From Apiotrichum sp. Y4204 (taxonomy: Eukaryota; Basidiomycota; Tremellomycetes; Trichosporonales; Trichosporonaceae): a stretch of 64,000 nucleotides of DNA. The notes under the pieces are model-generated. The model did no database searches and had not been told where the DNA came from. It saw nothing but the letters and a program-made list of their open reading frames with translations. The position numbers were made by a program, and so were the translations under genes. The stretch spans positions 124,001 through 188,000 of the forward strand of contig JAMYHL010000020.1 of the NCBI GenBank assembly GCA_025531455.1. Direction: 5' to 3'. This document shows, in pieces, positions 48,728-60,800 of this stretch (within the stretch, counting starts at the first letter, position 1; each line of letters begins with the position of its first letter).

Positions 48728-49934
48728 CTATGCGCTGCTCTCCGCCTCCTCGCCAAGGAGCCACCCGCGCGCCTCGCTCGTGAGGTTCCACACCGGATCA
48801 ATGGGCTTGAGCCCGAGCTCGTCGCGCGCAGGCGTGAGCGCCAGCGCCGCAAGCGCAAGGTACGAGTGGAACGGGTCTGGAAAGTCTTCCGGCGCCTTTC
48901 CGAACCCGCCGATGGGAGACTGCGCGTCGAGGAGGAATGCCGTGTTCGCGGGCGCGTTGACGAGCCCGGCGTGTCCGAGTGCCTGTAATTAGATGCTGCC
49001 TCCTCTTCTCACAAATGTACTCACCGCCAACGCGCCGCCGCACCAGAACGAATAGCACACATCCTCGAGCTTGCCCGGACGTCCCTGGAACCCGCCGACC
49101 TGGCGCTGCGTGAGCCACCGCGCCGTCCCCGGCACATCCTCCACGCCGCCGAGGAGCGCCAGCGCCGCGGTCGCACAGTACGTCGTCCCGCCGTTCGCCT
49201 CCAGTCCCGGCCGTGCTCCGTACCCGCCATCCCATGTCTGGCGTCAGCAACAGCAACAAAACAAAACAATAACCCACTTTACACCTCCGTATGAAATCGC
49301 GCGCCTTCTGCACATCGAACGGCTCGATCCCCGCGCGGCTCTGGAGCACGGAGCGCACGATCGCCGCACAGTAGCTCATCCGCGCGTCGTTCTGGAACGC
49401 GCCTACCGCGTCCTCTGTCGGCCTGAAGCTCCCGTCTTCGGCCTGGCACGCGGCAACGAAGCGCGCGAGCCCCGCGCAGTCCAGCCGGCCCATGTCTGCG
49501 CGCAGGAGAGAGAGCGCGGCCAGCGCGGTATATGTTGATGGGAGGTGGGGCGTCGCGCTCGGTGATCCTGCAAACCCGCCCGTCGCTGTGGTGTCAGTCT
49601 GGGGTTTGAGGGTGGGACATCAGCAACCCGCCAGGTGGACTCACGCCCCTGGAGCGCCCACAGCCACTCGATCCATGCCTCTCTGTTCTTGCCTGGCGCG
49701 AGCTCGCCGAGGAGATCCAGTCCCGCGAGACAGAAGAACGCGATGGTCACACTGCAGTCAGTACTAGATGAACGAGCGAGGGCGGAACGGGTGGCCTCAT
49801 AGGCAAGCCCGCCTGCGCCCCTCTCCGCGCACCCACCGGTTGGCATCGTGCTCCTGCGCCTGCGCGGGGAGCGCCGTGATGCAGCGGTTAAAGTACGCGG
49901 CGTGCGCTTTCCGCTTGAACGTGCTCTGCGGCAT
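48728..49934 (-). CDS. CDC43: geranylgeranyltransferase type I beta subunit
   Basis: Beta subunit of the enzyme that attaches geranylgeranyl to CaaL proteins such as Rho1 and Cdc42. The start at 49934 gives MPQSTFKRKAHAAYFNRC, then FFCLAGLDLLGELAPG after the first intron, a stretch characteristic of Cdc43. Prenyltransferase repeats follow, with WDGGYGARPGLEANGG and GFQGRPGKLEDVCYSFWCGG. The DVC provides the Asp and Cys zinc ligands, and FHSYLALAALAL near the C-terminus provides the His. It ends GEEAESSA before a TAG at 48728-48730. Introns are short, about five or six. The His, Asp and Cys ligands are intact, so it should be active. Confidence 0.9.
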
Positions 49935-50259
49935 CGGCGATGGATCTGGATGAATGGCCGGATGGCTGGATGGGATATTTGCTGGATGCGGATGCGGGTT
50001 GGGGTTGGCTGGATGGGGGTTCTCGGAGTGAATGTGGGGCAACTCGAACTGGAAACGCGCGGGATCGTGGATGGGAATGGGGGAATGGCGTTGTGGATTC
50101 CCTTTCTTTTGGACGGACAATTCACCAAAAGAGCCCAGGTTCCATTTGTTGTTGTTTCAACCAACATTTTCTTCTTGGCATACCCCTCTCTTCCTCATCG
50201 CAATACCCAGTTCGTCACCGCGCACTCCCACACACACAACCAGCTTCACACCCCGCGTG
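49935..50259. other. short divergent promoter
   Basis: 325 bp shared by CDC43 (minus) and the amino-acid transporter gene (plus). GGATGG/GGATGC-type repeated words occur around 49950-50010. No TATA element was recognised. Confidence 0.5.
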
Positions 50260-52461
50260 ATGCGCAGCTCGAACCGGACATCACCGCCGCCGACCCCCGT
50301 CGTCCCGTTCCTGACACGCACCGACGAGCGGGGCGAGGGCCCGAGCCGCCTCAACCTCAGCCCCCTTTCGCCGGGCCTGCCGTCCCCGTCGTGGCCGTCA
50401 GCAGCGAGCGCCGCCAGCGCCGTCGCGTCCGTCGCGTCCGTTGCGGCCGCCGCGGCGGGGCGTGTCGTTTCCGCCGGGTCATCTGCCAATGCAGGGGGGC
50501 GGTCGTCTCTCCTCGGACTCGGGCTCGGGCGACCGCGCAGCGCTTCGGCAGGATACACGAAAGTGCGGACACGGAGCGATCGGAGCACACGGAGCGACCG
50601 GAGTACGCGGAGTGATGGAGGGGAGTCGTCCGGCGACGAGAGCACATATACCGCGTACACGGCCGACGACCGGAGCGACACGTCCCGGCGGTCGAGTATT
50701 GGACGGTCGAGTATCGGGCTGAATGACGAGGACGAGTTTGAGCTCGAGGACGGGCTGCTGTTTGACGACGCGGAGCCGCTCGTCGCGCGGAGGAGGAAGA
50801 AGAAGTGGGACGACGAACCGGGGAACAAGTCGTTATTTGAGGTGAGCGACCGTGACGCGGGAAGCCCGAGCCGAGGAAGAAGCACACCGGCGTGATGCAT
50901 CTGACACACAGCTCGTTGCGCCGCTCGTGCTTGCGCACCCGCTCGCACTGTTCCCGCTCCTCTCAAACGTGTCGACCGAGTTCCTCCCGGCCGGCGTCGC
51001 GCTCTTCGTGCCCCTGTTCTGCGTTCTCGCCGTGCTGAGCGCGTGCGCTCACATCGTTATCGTCTATCTCGCATGGTACCTCAAGGTCCGCACCTTCGAG
51101 GACGTGTTTGCCGCATGCGTTGGCGAGCGATTTGGACGCTATGCCCTCGGCTTCGGGCGCGCCTTCGTGCTCGTCGCGACCATGGGCGCAACGGTTGGGT
51201 GGCTGGGATGTGAGCCTGAGTTTATTTGCATCTCACTGACACCAAGCGGTTTACACCTACCTCGAGCCGATAATCACGCAGTATCTCCCACACGGGTTCC
51301 TCAGCGCGCGGATTACCTGGACCATCCTCTCGAGCCTCTTCCTGACCCCCATCGTTGTCCCAAGCCGGACACTGCGCACGCTGCGGATCGCGCCCGTCGT
51401 GATCGCGACGCTCCTCCCGATCGTGGCGTTCCTCATCATTGGGCGCACAGTCGAGATCACCAAGGCCGCTGAGGAGGCCGGGCACGCGCTTGTGTCTGCC
51501 GCCGCTAGCGCGTCTGCCGAAACGGCTGCGTCGGCCACAGCGCCTGCGCTCGCGAAACGCGGCCTCCGCGGACTGGTCACTGGATCCGCGGGATCGGGAC
51601 TCAGTAAGCCCATGGTGCTGTTTACAACTGACGCCAGCCACGCTTGTCATGTTCTTCACCCCTCATCTCCTGACACTTGACTTGCATGCAACTCTCGCCC
51701 GTACGCACAGGCAGCAGTTCGGCGCCCCCTGCCTCGCCGCTGGACTCATTATCATCCTGTTGACGCTCCCCACCGCGCTGGTGCCGTACTACCTCTTTCC
51801 CGAGGGTCACTCGGCGTTCACCCACCTCCCGGCAACGGACGGGTGGGCAAACACGGCGCGGGTAATGATGTGCATTATCATCCTGGGCAGCATCACGATG
51901 TGGCTCCTGCGCGGGCGCGACACTATCCTCGCGGCGCTCGACGTCGACGGCGGCGCAGAACGCAGAAAGGCAAGCCGTTGGGTCGGTATCGGCATGTGGG
52001 CCATTCTCGTCGCCTTTGCATGTATCGGCGGCTGGGTCGCCGACAAAATTGAGCTCCTTGGCGTCATGGCCACCATTGCGGTCGGGTGGCTCCTCCCATG
52101 TACGTCCAGATACAACGCCCCCATAATCCGGCACTGACCCTCAGCCGTCTTCTTCATCATCACCTTCCACGTACGCTCGCCTCTGGCCATCATCTTCCCA
52201 TCACATGCGCCCCCGCCACCAGTGGACGACGACGACAGCACCGCGGCCCTCCCGTCCCGCGCCCGCGCGAACGGCCACCTCCGCACGCCGTCCCTCCAGG
52301 ACCCCACGGCCGACGTCCTCCTCGCCCGCAAGGAGCGCCAGCTGCAGAAACGCCGCCTCGGCCGGCGTCTCTGGCAGGACCTCATTGTCTATGTTGGCAT
52401 CCTCCCCGTCGGGTGTGTGAGTCTCGTGTGGTGCGTCGTCAGCTTTGTGGGGGTGTGGTAG
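50260..52461 (+). CDS. AVT-like amino-acid transporter (Aa_trans family)
   Basis: Probable vacuolar or plasma-membrane amino-acid/proton transporter of the Aa_trans/SLC36-38 family. About 200 residues of disordered cytosolic N-terminus come first (MRSSNRTSPPPTPVVPF, an Ala/Val/Ser run, a tandem RSDRSTRSD repeat and an acidic FELEDGLLFDDAEPL). Ten or so membrane segments follow, with ALFPLLSNVSTEFLPAGVAL, VVIATLLPIVAFLIIG, LAAGLIIILLTLPTALVPYY and a final LIVYVGILPVGCVSLVWCVV. A hydrophilic loop lies before the last helices. Four introns: after LFE, in GS, in LT and in PS (about 52100-52143). The start ATG is at 50260 and the stop TAG at 52459-52461. The substrate cannot be read from sequence. 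Confidence 0.78.
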
Positions 52462-52613
52462 ATATTTATCAGTATGTAGAGCGCAGGCTGGGCCATGCAT
52501 TAACATCATTAATTCTCAAAGCGACACCAGTCCATGAAATTCTTCTCATTCTCTGTTCTTGCTTCCCTACCCTGCTCCTTCCATCACCGCCCCGTCAATC
52601 GCCCGGACGAGGA

Positions 52614-52711
52614 GCGGAGGTAGCTCAGTGGTAGAGTAGCAGATTGCAACGCCGCGCACCCGTTGTGCCGCAACTATCTGTTGGCCCCCAGTTCGAACCT
52701 GGGTCTTCGCT
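52614..52711 (+). tRNA. tRNA-Cys(GCA) with a 26-nt intron
   Basis: Cloverleaf reads directly. Acceptor GCGGAGG (52614-52620) pairs with TCTTCGC (52704-52710), with discriminator T at 52711 as expected for tRNA-Cys. The D arm is GCTC-AGTGGTA-GAGT. The anticodon stem is GCAGA/TCTGT with loop TTGCAAA once the intron is removed, giving anticodon GCA at 52646-52648. The T arm is CCCAG-TTCGAAC-CTGGG. The intron sits after position 37 (52650-52675), the canonical site for nuclear tRNA introns. A-box and B-box promoter elements are within the D and T arms. Confidence 0.95.
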
Positions 52712-52742
52712 TGGCGGCACGGCAGCGCCGTGTCGGTCTCTC

Positions 52743-52747
52743 TTTTT
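52743..52747 (+). terminator. RNA polymerase III terminator of tRNA-Cys
   Basis: TTTTT on the plus strand about 32 nt after the tRNA, in a CTCTCTTTTTAGC context. Confidence 0.75.
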
Positions 52748-55187
52748 AGCGGCCTGGAGGAAAGGGGAGTGTACGCTAGAGTCGGCTCAGAGATCAGAGA
52801 TCAGAGAACTGGATACAGTACAATATCACAGACCGGACAACCGGTGAAGGCCATTGGCCTGGTACCCCGAGCAGAAAATGTATCACATCGTGGCCCCGTA
52901 CAACCCACATCGGTTTGCGTCTGGTAATGTCTGCGTATGTGTCGCTCACGGTCTTATTGATGGAGATGCACCTGATCAACGTACGCCAGACGTCGTCCTC
53001 CCGCGGACGGACAGTTTCCCCCCAGCCCCAGACGCGTACTCCCCGCCCAGCCCGACGAGCGCCTATGACGACGGCTGCTGTCGTACGCGCCTCCGTCTTG
53101 TTCACATCTCGAGATCCAGGAGTGGCTGTGCTCTGTGATCTGATTTGGGATCTGTGAAGTGTGACCTGCATCGCAGCTGTCTGCCCTACTGCCACATGCC
53201 ACATCGCCACACTGTGACATGCCACACTCTTGGTACTCTCCGTCTCCATATGCTACTCAATTCACACGGACACACAGACGACCATAGACTGTATAAGCTG
53301 GAGAGCGCAAGTCACGAACGAGACCAGTGGCCGAGCACAAGTCAACAATGCTTATGTGGCTCCGGTCCCGAAATTGACTCGGCAGTGTTCGAGGGTGATC
53401 ACCAGGATTGGATGGTGGGCTATCGCTCCAGCGCCTACAGTATACGACGTTCGCGTCGGCTCCACTGTTTGTCCCACTGTTTGTCCCAGGAGTATGAATG
53501 CTTGCGTTTCGAAGATCGGGGAGTGCATACTCGCGTTTCGAGCGTATACCTCCTCCGAAGGACCCCGTTTCTCGGGCACAACGCACTATCGACGATCAGC
53601 CGACATTCTAGACCCGATACTCGCCCCTTCTGACACTGCGAGTCGTTCGCCTCCATCGCCTCGTTCCGGGCCGTCATTCCTACAATGCTGTGTGTCGCAT
53701 CCTGTCCTGCGGACGGATACGGCTACGGATACAACTACAGAAACCCTCCCCCTTCCATTCATTCCATTACAGGGTGCTGCGGCGCAGGGGAGGGCCTTGA
53801 ATAGACAGACCGAGACGGACACGCCAGGGTGCTGCAGATGGTGGGCCCAGTACCCAGAGGCCCAGATCCAGATGTACTGTACTCTCGTAATGAATGGTGA
53901 ATTAGGATGGAGAGGCATGACGACAGGACGTTCCAGGACGTGTGGTAGCTCTATGCTCGGGGCGGCGTGTTTCAGAGTGAGACCCGTGCCATTGTGAGAC
54001 CTGTGGAGACTGAGGAGCTCGTTGAAGGGGGTTGGAGGGGGCAGTTTGAGGGTGTAGACCGCGAGATTGTCGGCTCCGAAGACACGCATCACATGCCCGA
54101 CAGACTGGATACAGATGTTTGGTGTGCGTTATGTTGGGCACCTCAATAGATCAATAGTGGACAGTGTTCAGATCGGGCGACGATAAATTGTACAATTGTA
54201 CAACCCTTTTGGCCATCCCTATGACGCGTCAGCAGAGATCCCGGGCCGCCGGAGCGCGGTTGGGGGTCCGGGGTTGTTCTGAGGCTGTGTTCCATCAGTG
54301 TTCTGTACAACTCTTGGTCTCCACTCGAGAGCTCTTCCGCTCCTGATCAAGCGAGATCTAGACTCTTGCAGTGTGCATTCGGTGACACAGTGTGTAGGGC
54401 GGGGCTTGACGTTGCATGCTGTTACCCACGATCACAAGGTTTAGGTTGGACAGTTGTTCCCTGCGATCCTGCGACTAGGCCGTTTCCAGAACACAGGACC
54501 GGAATGCAAGCTCAGTATCGCTGCCGCGCTGCCAGTTGCAGCAAAGCTTCAGCGCTTCAGTGCTCGTTGTTCAGCAAGCTGTGAGCTAGCTGAGCTTGAG
54601 GTTCAGTGTTCACTTTATCCAGGGTGCGTTTGAGACTGAGGGCCATGTCATGGAGTCCAGAGTCCAGATCCTCGGCAGGGAGAGTATTGTACCCATCCCC
54701 CTCATTCCCCTCAATCGGCAAACGACGTAAGACGTAAACGACGCTAATGAAAGAGGTTCAGACTCCCCACCATCTCATCACTCGAGGCCGTCACGGTGTG
54801 TCAAGAAGTGCTACAATATGCTACAGCGTGATCCACGCAGGTGGAGAGGCCGTGGAGCCTGAAGCTTGTTACGAGTGTGCCGTCACTCGTTGCGGTGTCG
54901 AGGAGTATGAAGTGAGGCCATGTATGTGTGTCGGGGTATCGGACATCGAGCGGAGTGCGTGTCGAAACAAAGGAACCAGATCGAACAAGTTATATGAATG
55001 ATCCGCCGGCCCCTTCGCATCGCCTGTCCGTGTCACAGAGTCGCGCACGTACCCTACGTCGCACGTCGTTAACGTCATGTGGACACATCAGCAATGCTCC
55101 GAACGCACCCTCCTGTCTGTGTTCCCTGTCGGCCCTGTCTCTGTTTCCGAGGATCTGGACCACTTGGGGCTATCAAGCCGATTCAAC

Positions 55188-55251
55188 TGCGACTACGACT
55201 GCGATTATGACTGCGATTATGACTCTCGACTACGACTGCGCCTACGACTAC
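55188..55251. repeat. degenerate 12-bp tandem repeat
   Basis: Four to five imperfect copies of TGCGATTATGAC / TGCGACTACGAC head to tail in the gene-free interval. Confidence 0.7.
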
Positions 55252-55626
55252 AACAAACTGCGGCACGGCTGATATCCAGGATGGCATCAGATATCAGGGA
55301 TAGTTCAAAACGAGGATACACGAAATGCCCCGTCGCAAAACGTAGTAGACCGCGTCCGAGGATGAGGATACACAGGGGCCGTTACGAGATGGCGCGTCGG
55401 GCCGCACTGCGGGGTGTGTATGGGAGTGTGTAGGACTGAGTTGTACGACTTGTTTGGGTGCTTTGTGCAAGAGGAGCAGCGTTTCAGCATATTGGGTTAC
55501 AACTTTGTGACCAGCCCAGCGGCGAGAGCGAGCAGAGAAATGACAGGGAGGATGTCAGCAGAGTTAGCAGAGGGACATGACAGAACACTACCAGCAAACG
55601 AATGCCAAAACTTTAACACCCTCCGC

Positions 55627-55682
55627 GTCCCCCTCGTCGCACTCGTCGTACCCCTCGTCCCCCTCGTCCCCCTCGTCGTCGC
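55627..55682. repeat. CTCGTCCCC-type tandem repeat
   Basis: Five to six imperfect 9-bp units (CTCGTCCCC and CTCGTCGTC/CTCGTCGCA variants) in a row in the gene-free interval. Confidence 0.7.
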
Positions 55683-57806
55683 CCACTCTGGCCTCTGGCG
55701 ATGGAGTCGTGACATGACACACAAGAGAGGATTCAAGGCCCGAGCCAAATGTCCTGGCACCGTCACTCTCATCATGCTCTCCACAGATTGCGCCTGTACC
55801 AGTGACCGGAAGCTGCTCGCCGTCGCCGTCCACGAAGCACATGCATCCTGTCGCTTCCTCTCCTGTTCCTCTGTTCCTTGCCCCTGCATGATGGAAAACA
55901 TGTTCTGTGCTACAGCCCAGCCTGCCTTGCGAGCATTGTCAAGCGACGACGAGGAGTGACTGACGGCGACTGCACAAGTGACATGGTTACACTCCTCTTG
56001 TCACCATTCCGCAACCTCCCTTCATCTCTTCTCTGCAGGTCTGCTTCGGTCAGAGAGTGCAGAGCACCGAGCTACCGAGCACACCGATAAAAAGTTCTCA
56101 GGTCACCAGACCCCACACGGCACCACTGCACTGAAGCTGGCTGTAGCCTTGCAACAGCTCCTCGACCACGATCCATCACGACGCGAGGCACGCGGATACG
56201 GCCCACGGAACGCAACGACCAACACCAGACTGGCAATCACAAGCAACCTGGCAAGCTAGATTACGATCCGCAACAACGACGAGCGCCAGCCCGATTGATT
56301 GCGCCTGTACGACACTGATATTGGCATTGCCGTTGCCATATCCATTCTCCGACCTTGATATCCCGTCAACACCCCCGACTCGTGCCCGGCTCCGACGCGA
56401 TCACGCACACTACCCCATTCCGACCTCCGACCTTCATCGCATCTCGGTCCGAGAATCCCTCGCACCCCAGATTCCCGCCGTGCTCAAGCTCATTACAGTA
56501 ACGAGTACAGAAGCGGTATCACAGTTGCCACTTACGACTGGACGACCCTCAGGCCAGCCACTGCAGCCACCGCCCAGCTGCACGGACCTTTGCAACGCCG
56601 TCCACCTTGCCTTCTAGAGACAGACAAAAGGCAGCTCAAAAGGCCATTGTACATTGTACACTGTACATTGTCTCTCTGCGCGAGTGCCGTCTGTCTTATC
56701 TCGAGGTGATAACGACAAGTGACAAGTCACACCCGCCCTGTCTGAGCAGAGCCCGAGCTCGAGGCGACGAGACAAGAGGACACGAACTGCACAAGACGCG
56801 AGATCGCGCGAGACCGTCAGCGCGTCAGCCGCCACGCCACTGCCGAGCTGCTGCCGCGCGCCGCACCTACCCCTCCCGACTTGCCACCGCCGCTTGAGCC
56901 CACTTGCAGCTTGCAGTTCGCAACTTCCGAACGGGCCGCCAAACAGGTAATTGAAGCCCCGACCCACGATCCATCGCGGCGTACGGACCCGAGTGGCGGG
57001 GCGCAGTGGACATTCCGTTCTGACCGATCGAGGGATCGAGGATATCGCGAGGATATCGAGGTGGAAGTGGTCACGGCGATCACGACGCGCACACGGATCA
57101 CGGACACACGGGGTACGAGAAACGATCCTCAAATCTCGGACGCGGACACGGTTTCGACCTTTTGAAGCGCCGACGTTCCAGGCTTTGGCTCGGGCTCGAC
57201 GGCTGAACTCCCAACGCTGACCAGCCGCGGCCCACGTCGCTCATGCACTCGGTGCCGACGCGCCTCCTCTTTTGGTGATACGCTGCGCGATTGCTAGAAG
57301 CGGCTGTGTCAGCAGCGTAGGCAGCTCCACACGCAATACAGAGGTCACTCGGAGGCCGGTGTGGACTCGTGAACCTTGTGCTCTGAGAGACGGCTGCACG
57401 TCACGACGGATTCGAGTGGGAAGAAGTGAAAGAATTGTGCGACCCCCGGTGTGGAAGAGAGTGATTGTGCCAGAGTGCGACATTCCTTTGTCACACACAT
57501 CTGGAGCACCTGGAGAGCACCTGATACAAAGATTCAAGAAGAAACGAGACAACGATAAACGACCCCCCTCAGCTGCCCCAAGACGCCCCCTCCGCCCTAC
57601 CCGGTCACGACCAGTTTGCGGCAACGATCAGGGATCACGCGACACAACACGACAAGAAAGAGTAGAAACCACAGACACCGACAGACAGAGACAGAGACCA
57701 GAGACTTCGTCACGCTTGACTTGGAACTGATCGCTATCCCCGACACTCCCAACACTCTCTGCAAACCCCCCTTGACCCCTTCCCTTCCCCATTATTCACG
57801 ATCAGC

Positions 57807-60800
57807 ATGCCAAGGACGACGCTGAATCGCCAGGACGGCAGAACCGACGGTATCCACCCCCATTCGCATCTCCATTCCCATTCGCATCCGCATTCGTATC
57901 CCCTTTCGCTTCCACATTCCCATCCTCATGCTCATGGTCATCAACACCCCCTTGCACCCTCAAACAGCGACAGCAGCGGTGCGCCCACGCCCTCCTGTTC
58001 GACGCGGCCTGCACGCACGAGCTCTCTCAAACCGGCACGCAGCAGCTCGCTGAACGCCACCGCATCCTCGCCACCACCCTCAACCTTACCCCCGCAGCCT
58101 GGACAGCAGAGTCCCTATGTGTCGCCCTGTGGGTCTTGGACGCCACCAGCTCTGCGAACCCATGCCGCGCAGGTCCCCAGTGCCACCGCGCCCCATTACA
58201 TTCCTCATACAGCATCAACAGCAGCACAACAACAGGGGACAGGAAACACAGGTACTGGTACAGGTACAGTTGCAGGATGGACAGGATACACTTCCCTGTC
58301 GTCCTCGACGCCATTGACCCCGGCAGGCGCAGCAACAGCAGCAGCCCCAGGTGCGGCAGCAGTGACAGGAGCAGCCTCAACATCATTGTCAGGGACGCGT
58401 CGGCCGACTTCTGCTTCTGCTTCTTCGGCTTCTTTCTGGCGAGGGATGTCGGACGCAGCCGGTCAACACGCTCCTCCAGCTGCAGCTCCAGCAGCAGCAG
58501 GTACAACAACATGCTCTCCAGGCTATCTGACATACAATGCGTATGCAACACCGCCTCCTCAAGCACAAGGCCACGGACACAGGCACGCACGAGTGATCCC
58601 CAGCACCTCTGGACATTTCTCATCCCCAACCCATGTCGCCACACCCGTGCCCCCCTCCCTCTCATCGTCGTCCTCATCCTCAACACTCCCCTCTGCACAC
58701 TCGCTGTACACACCATCCTCCTCCCCACCCACACACCACCACATCGTCACGACCGCCACACTCGACAAGCGCCCAGAGAGCGTCCTTGCCAACGCGTCGT
58801 TGCGCGTCCACCCGTTCATCACTATGGGTCAGACGGCCACAAAACTTGCCCCGGGCCCTCCGCCGCGGGCAGGGGAGGAGATTGCGCGCGAGCGGAGCGA
58901 GCGAGAAACGCGTGAACACGAGCGGGAGGAGCGGGAACGTGATCGTGATCGCGATCGTGAACGCGATCGTGAAAGAGAACGCGTACGAGATCGAGAGGGG
59001 AACCGCGATAAGGAGCGTTATCGGGAACGAGAACGCACGCCAGAACGGGAGTCGCAGCCCCAGCGCGAACATTCCCACCTGCGGCGACAACGCACCCCGC
59101 AGCAAGACTCGCAGGAGGTCCTTCTTCCTGCAGCCGACGTACTCGCCGCCCGGACACCAACAATAGGGACCAGCCGTGCCGCAACTGCCATTGCCGACAG
59201 CCTCCCACCCACTCCCACGTCTCAACACCATCGGAGCGACTCGAGCCGTCGTGGACTGGGGCTCGTCCGCAAACTTTCCTTCCGTACCAAGGACCGTGCC
59301 CCGGCGCTTACCGCGCTTCCCACCTCGCTGGCCAAGGTCGAGCCGCCACCCTCTGCAACCTTGGTCCTGACGCCACCAGTGCTCCCAGCAAAGTCGCCAA
59401 CACCAACACCTTCCCAACGCGAACGCGGCTTGGATCGCCTTGCGCGCGCAGTGGCAGATGACGAAACCGGGTCCCCCAAACCCCGTCTGCTATCGCGCGC
59501 TGCCTCGGTCGGCCACGCCGTTGCGCGCCCCCGCCCCGTGCGTGCCCGAGCGAACGCTACACCGATAAGCGCCGCGCCCTCGTATGACCATATGAGCACT
59601 ATCCCCGGGAGCGTGACCAGCATGTCCAGCTCGCCGGAACGTGTTACCCGGGAGCTCAAGGACAAGCGCAAGTCGGGACAGGCGTCGCCGCGCACACGTG
59701 CGTCCCTCACTGCGCGTAGGGAGCGCGAGTGGCGTGCCAAGCTTGCGAGTTTGTCTATTGCGTCGCCGCCGAAAACACCCCCGCCGCCAAGTGGTGGACC
59801 CCGCCCGCCGCCGAGACGCGTCCACAGGCCGTCATCTGGAGACAAGGGCAGCCGTGGGGGAGCCGACGGCGGGTCCGAGTCTCTTGACGCCCTGCTCATC
59901 AAGACTGTTCCAAACCCGATGTCGTCCTCTGCGACATTCAGGGAGCCATCGGTCAAAGCTTCTTCGTCGACATTCGAGATTCCATCTGATTGCGAGGTGC
60001 CCCCCGTGCCTTCCCCGATAGAGTTGGAGAACCTGGTAATTCGGAAAAGTCAACGGGCCGCGAGCTCGTCCTACATCAGTCCTGCCGTCTCTGCTGTTGG
60101 TGTGGGAAGGCGACACCCACGAGGGGTAGGCGCCGCTCGTACCATGTCGACCGTGAGTGGCACGGACTACGGGTCTGTCGTGAGCGCTGCGACGAGCGCC
60201 ACGAGCAGAGCGAGCAACTGGCTGGGAGACGCACCACCGCTTCCAGCTCATCCCCCGACACCGCAGTCTCCGGCTCCACCTCTCGATCCGCAGAGCCGCA
60301 CCAGCATCAACCCTCCCCCTTCCCCTGCATTCACCCTTGCGCTCCCCATCAAGGCGTCACCTGTTCCGTCCGTTCCCAAGCTCTCCCTCCCCCAAGCCCT
60401 TCCGGTAACACCAGTCAGCCCGAGTGCCAAATCCCCGGCTGATGCCGTTGACAGGGGGAAGATAGGATCTGGGCTAGGATCTCCGAGCACAAGCGCAGGC
60501 ACGACGAAGGAGAAGAAGCGCGCCTCGGGGACATCCACGCTGCAGGGGAGCCTGCGAAGCTCATCGACATCGCGCAGCGCCCTCGACAATGTGTGGACTC
60601 CTGATGAGCGTGTCGTCGTTGCCCGCGCGTCGGTGCCCGACATGCACGCGTACCCTGCCCCACGTGAGCAGGAGCCGGCCACACCTGGCCGCCGCCGCGG
60701 TACTGCCGTGTTCGAAGTCACTAGCCAGGGCCAGCCACCGAGGAATCTCAACCTCACCCTTCCGGCCGCACCTGTTGTTCACGAAATGGAGACCAAAGCT

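Larger units (their letters stand above)
52748..57806. other. 5-kb region without recognisable genes
   Basis: Longest gene-free interval of the window. Open frames exist on both strands but lack ATG starts, homology-like motifs or consistent splice patterns. Patches of simple repetition: ACATGCCACA-type words at 53180-53235, a degenerate 12-bp repeat (TGCGATTATGAC) at about 55188-55251, and CTCGTCCCC repeats at about 55627-55682. From about 57500 the plus strand becomes C- and A-rich, consistent with a leader for the large gene at 57807. A long 5' UTR, noncoding RNA or decayed sequence are all possible. Confidence 0.5.

Noticed and set aside
53230..53997. 255-codon frame in the gene-free interval
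   Set aside because: TTG start, no motifs, no splice signals nearby and erratic composition.
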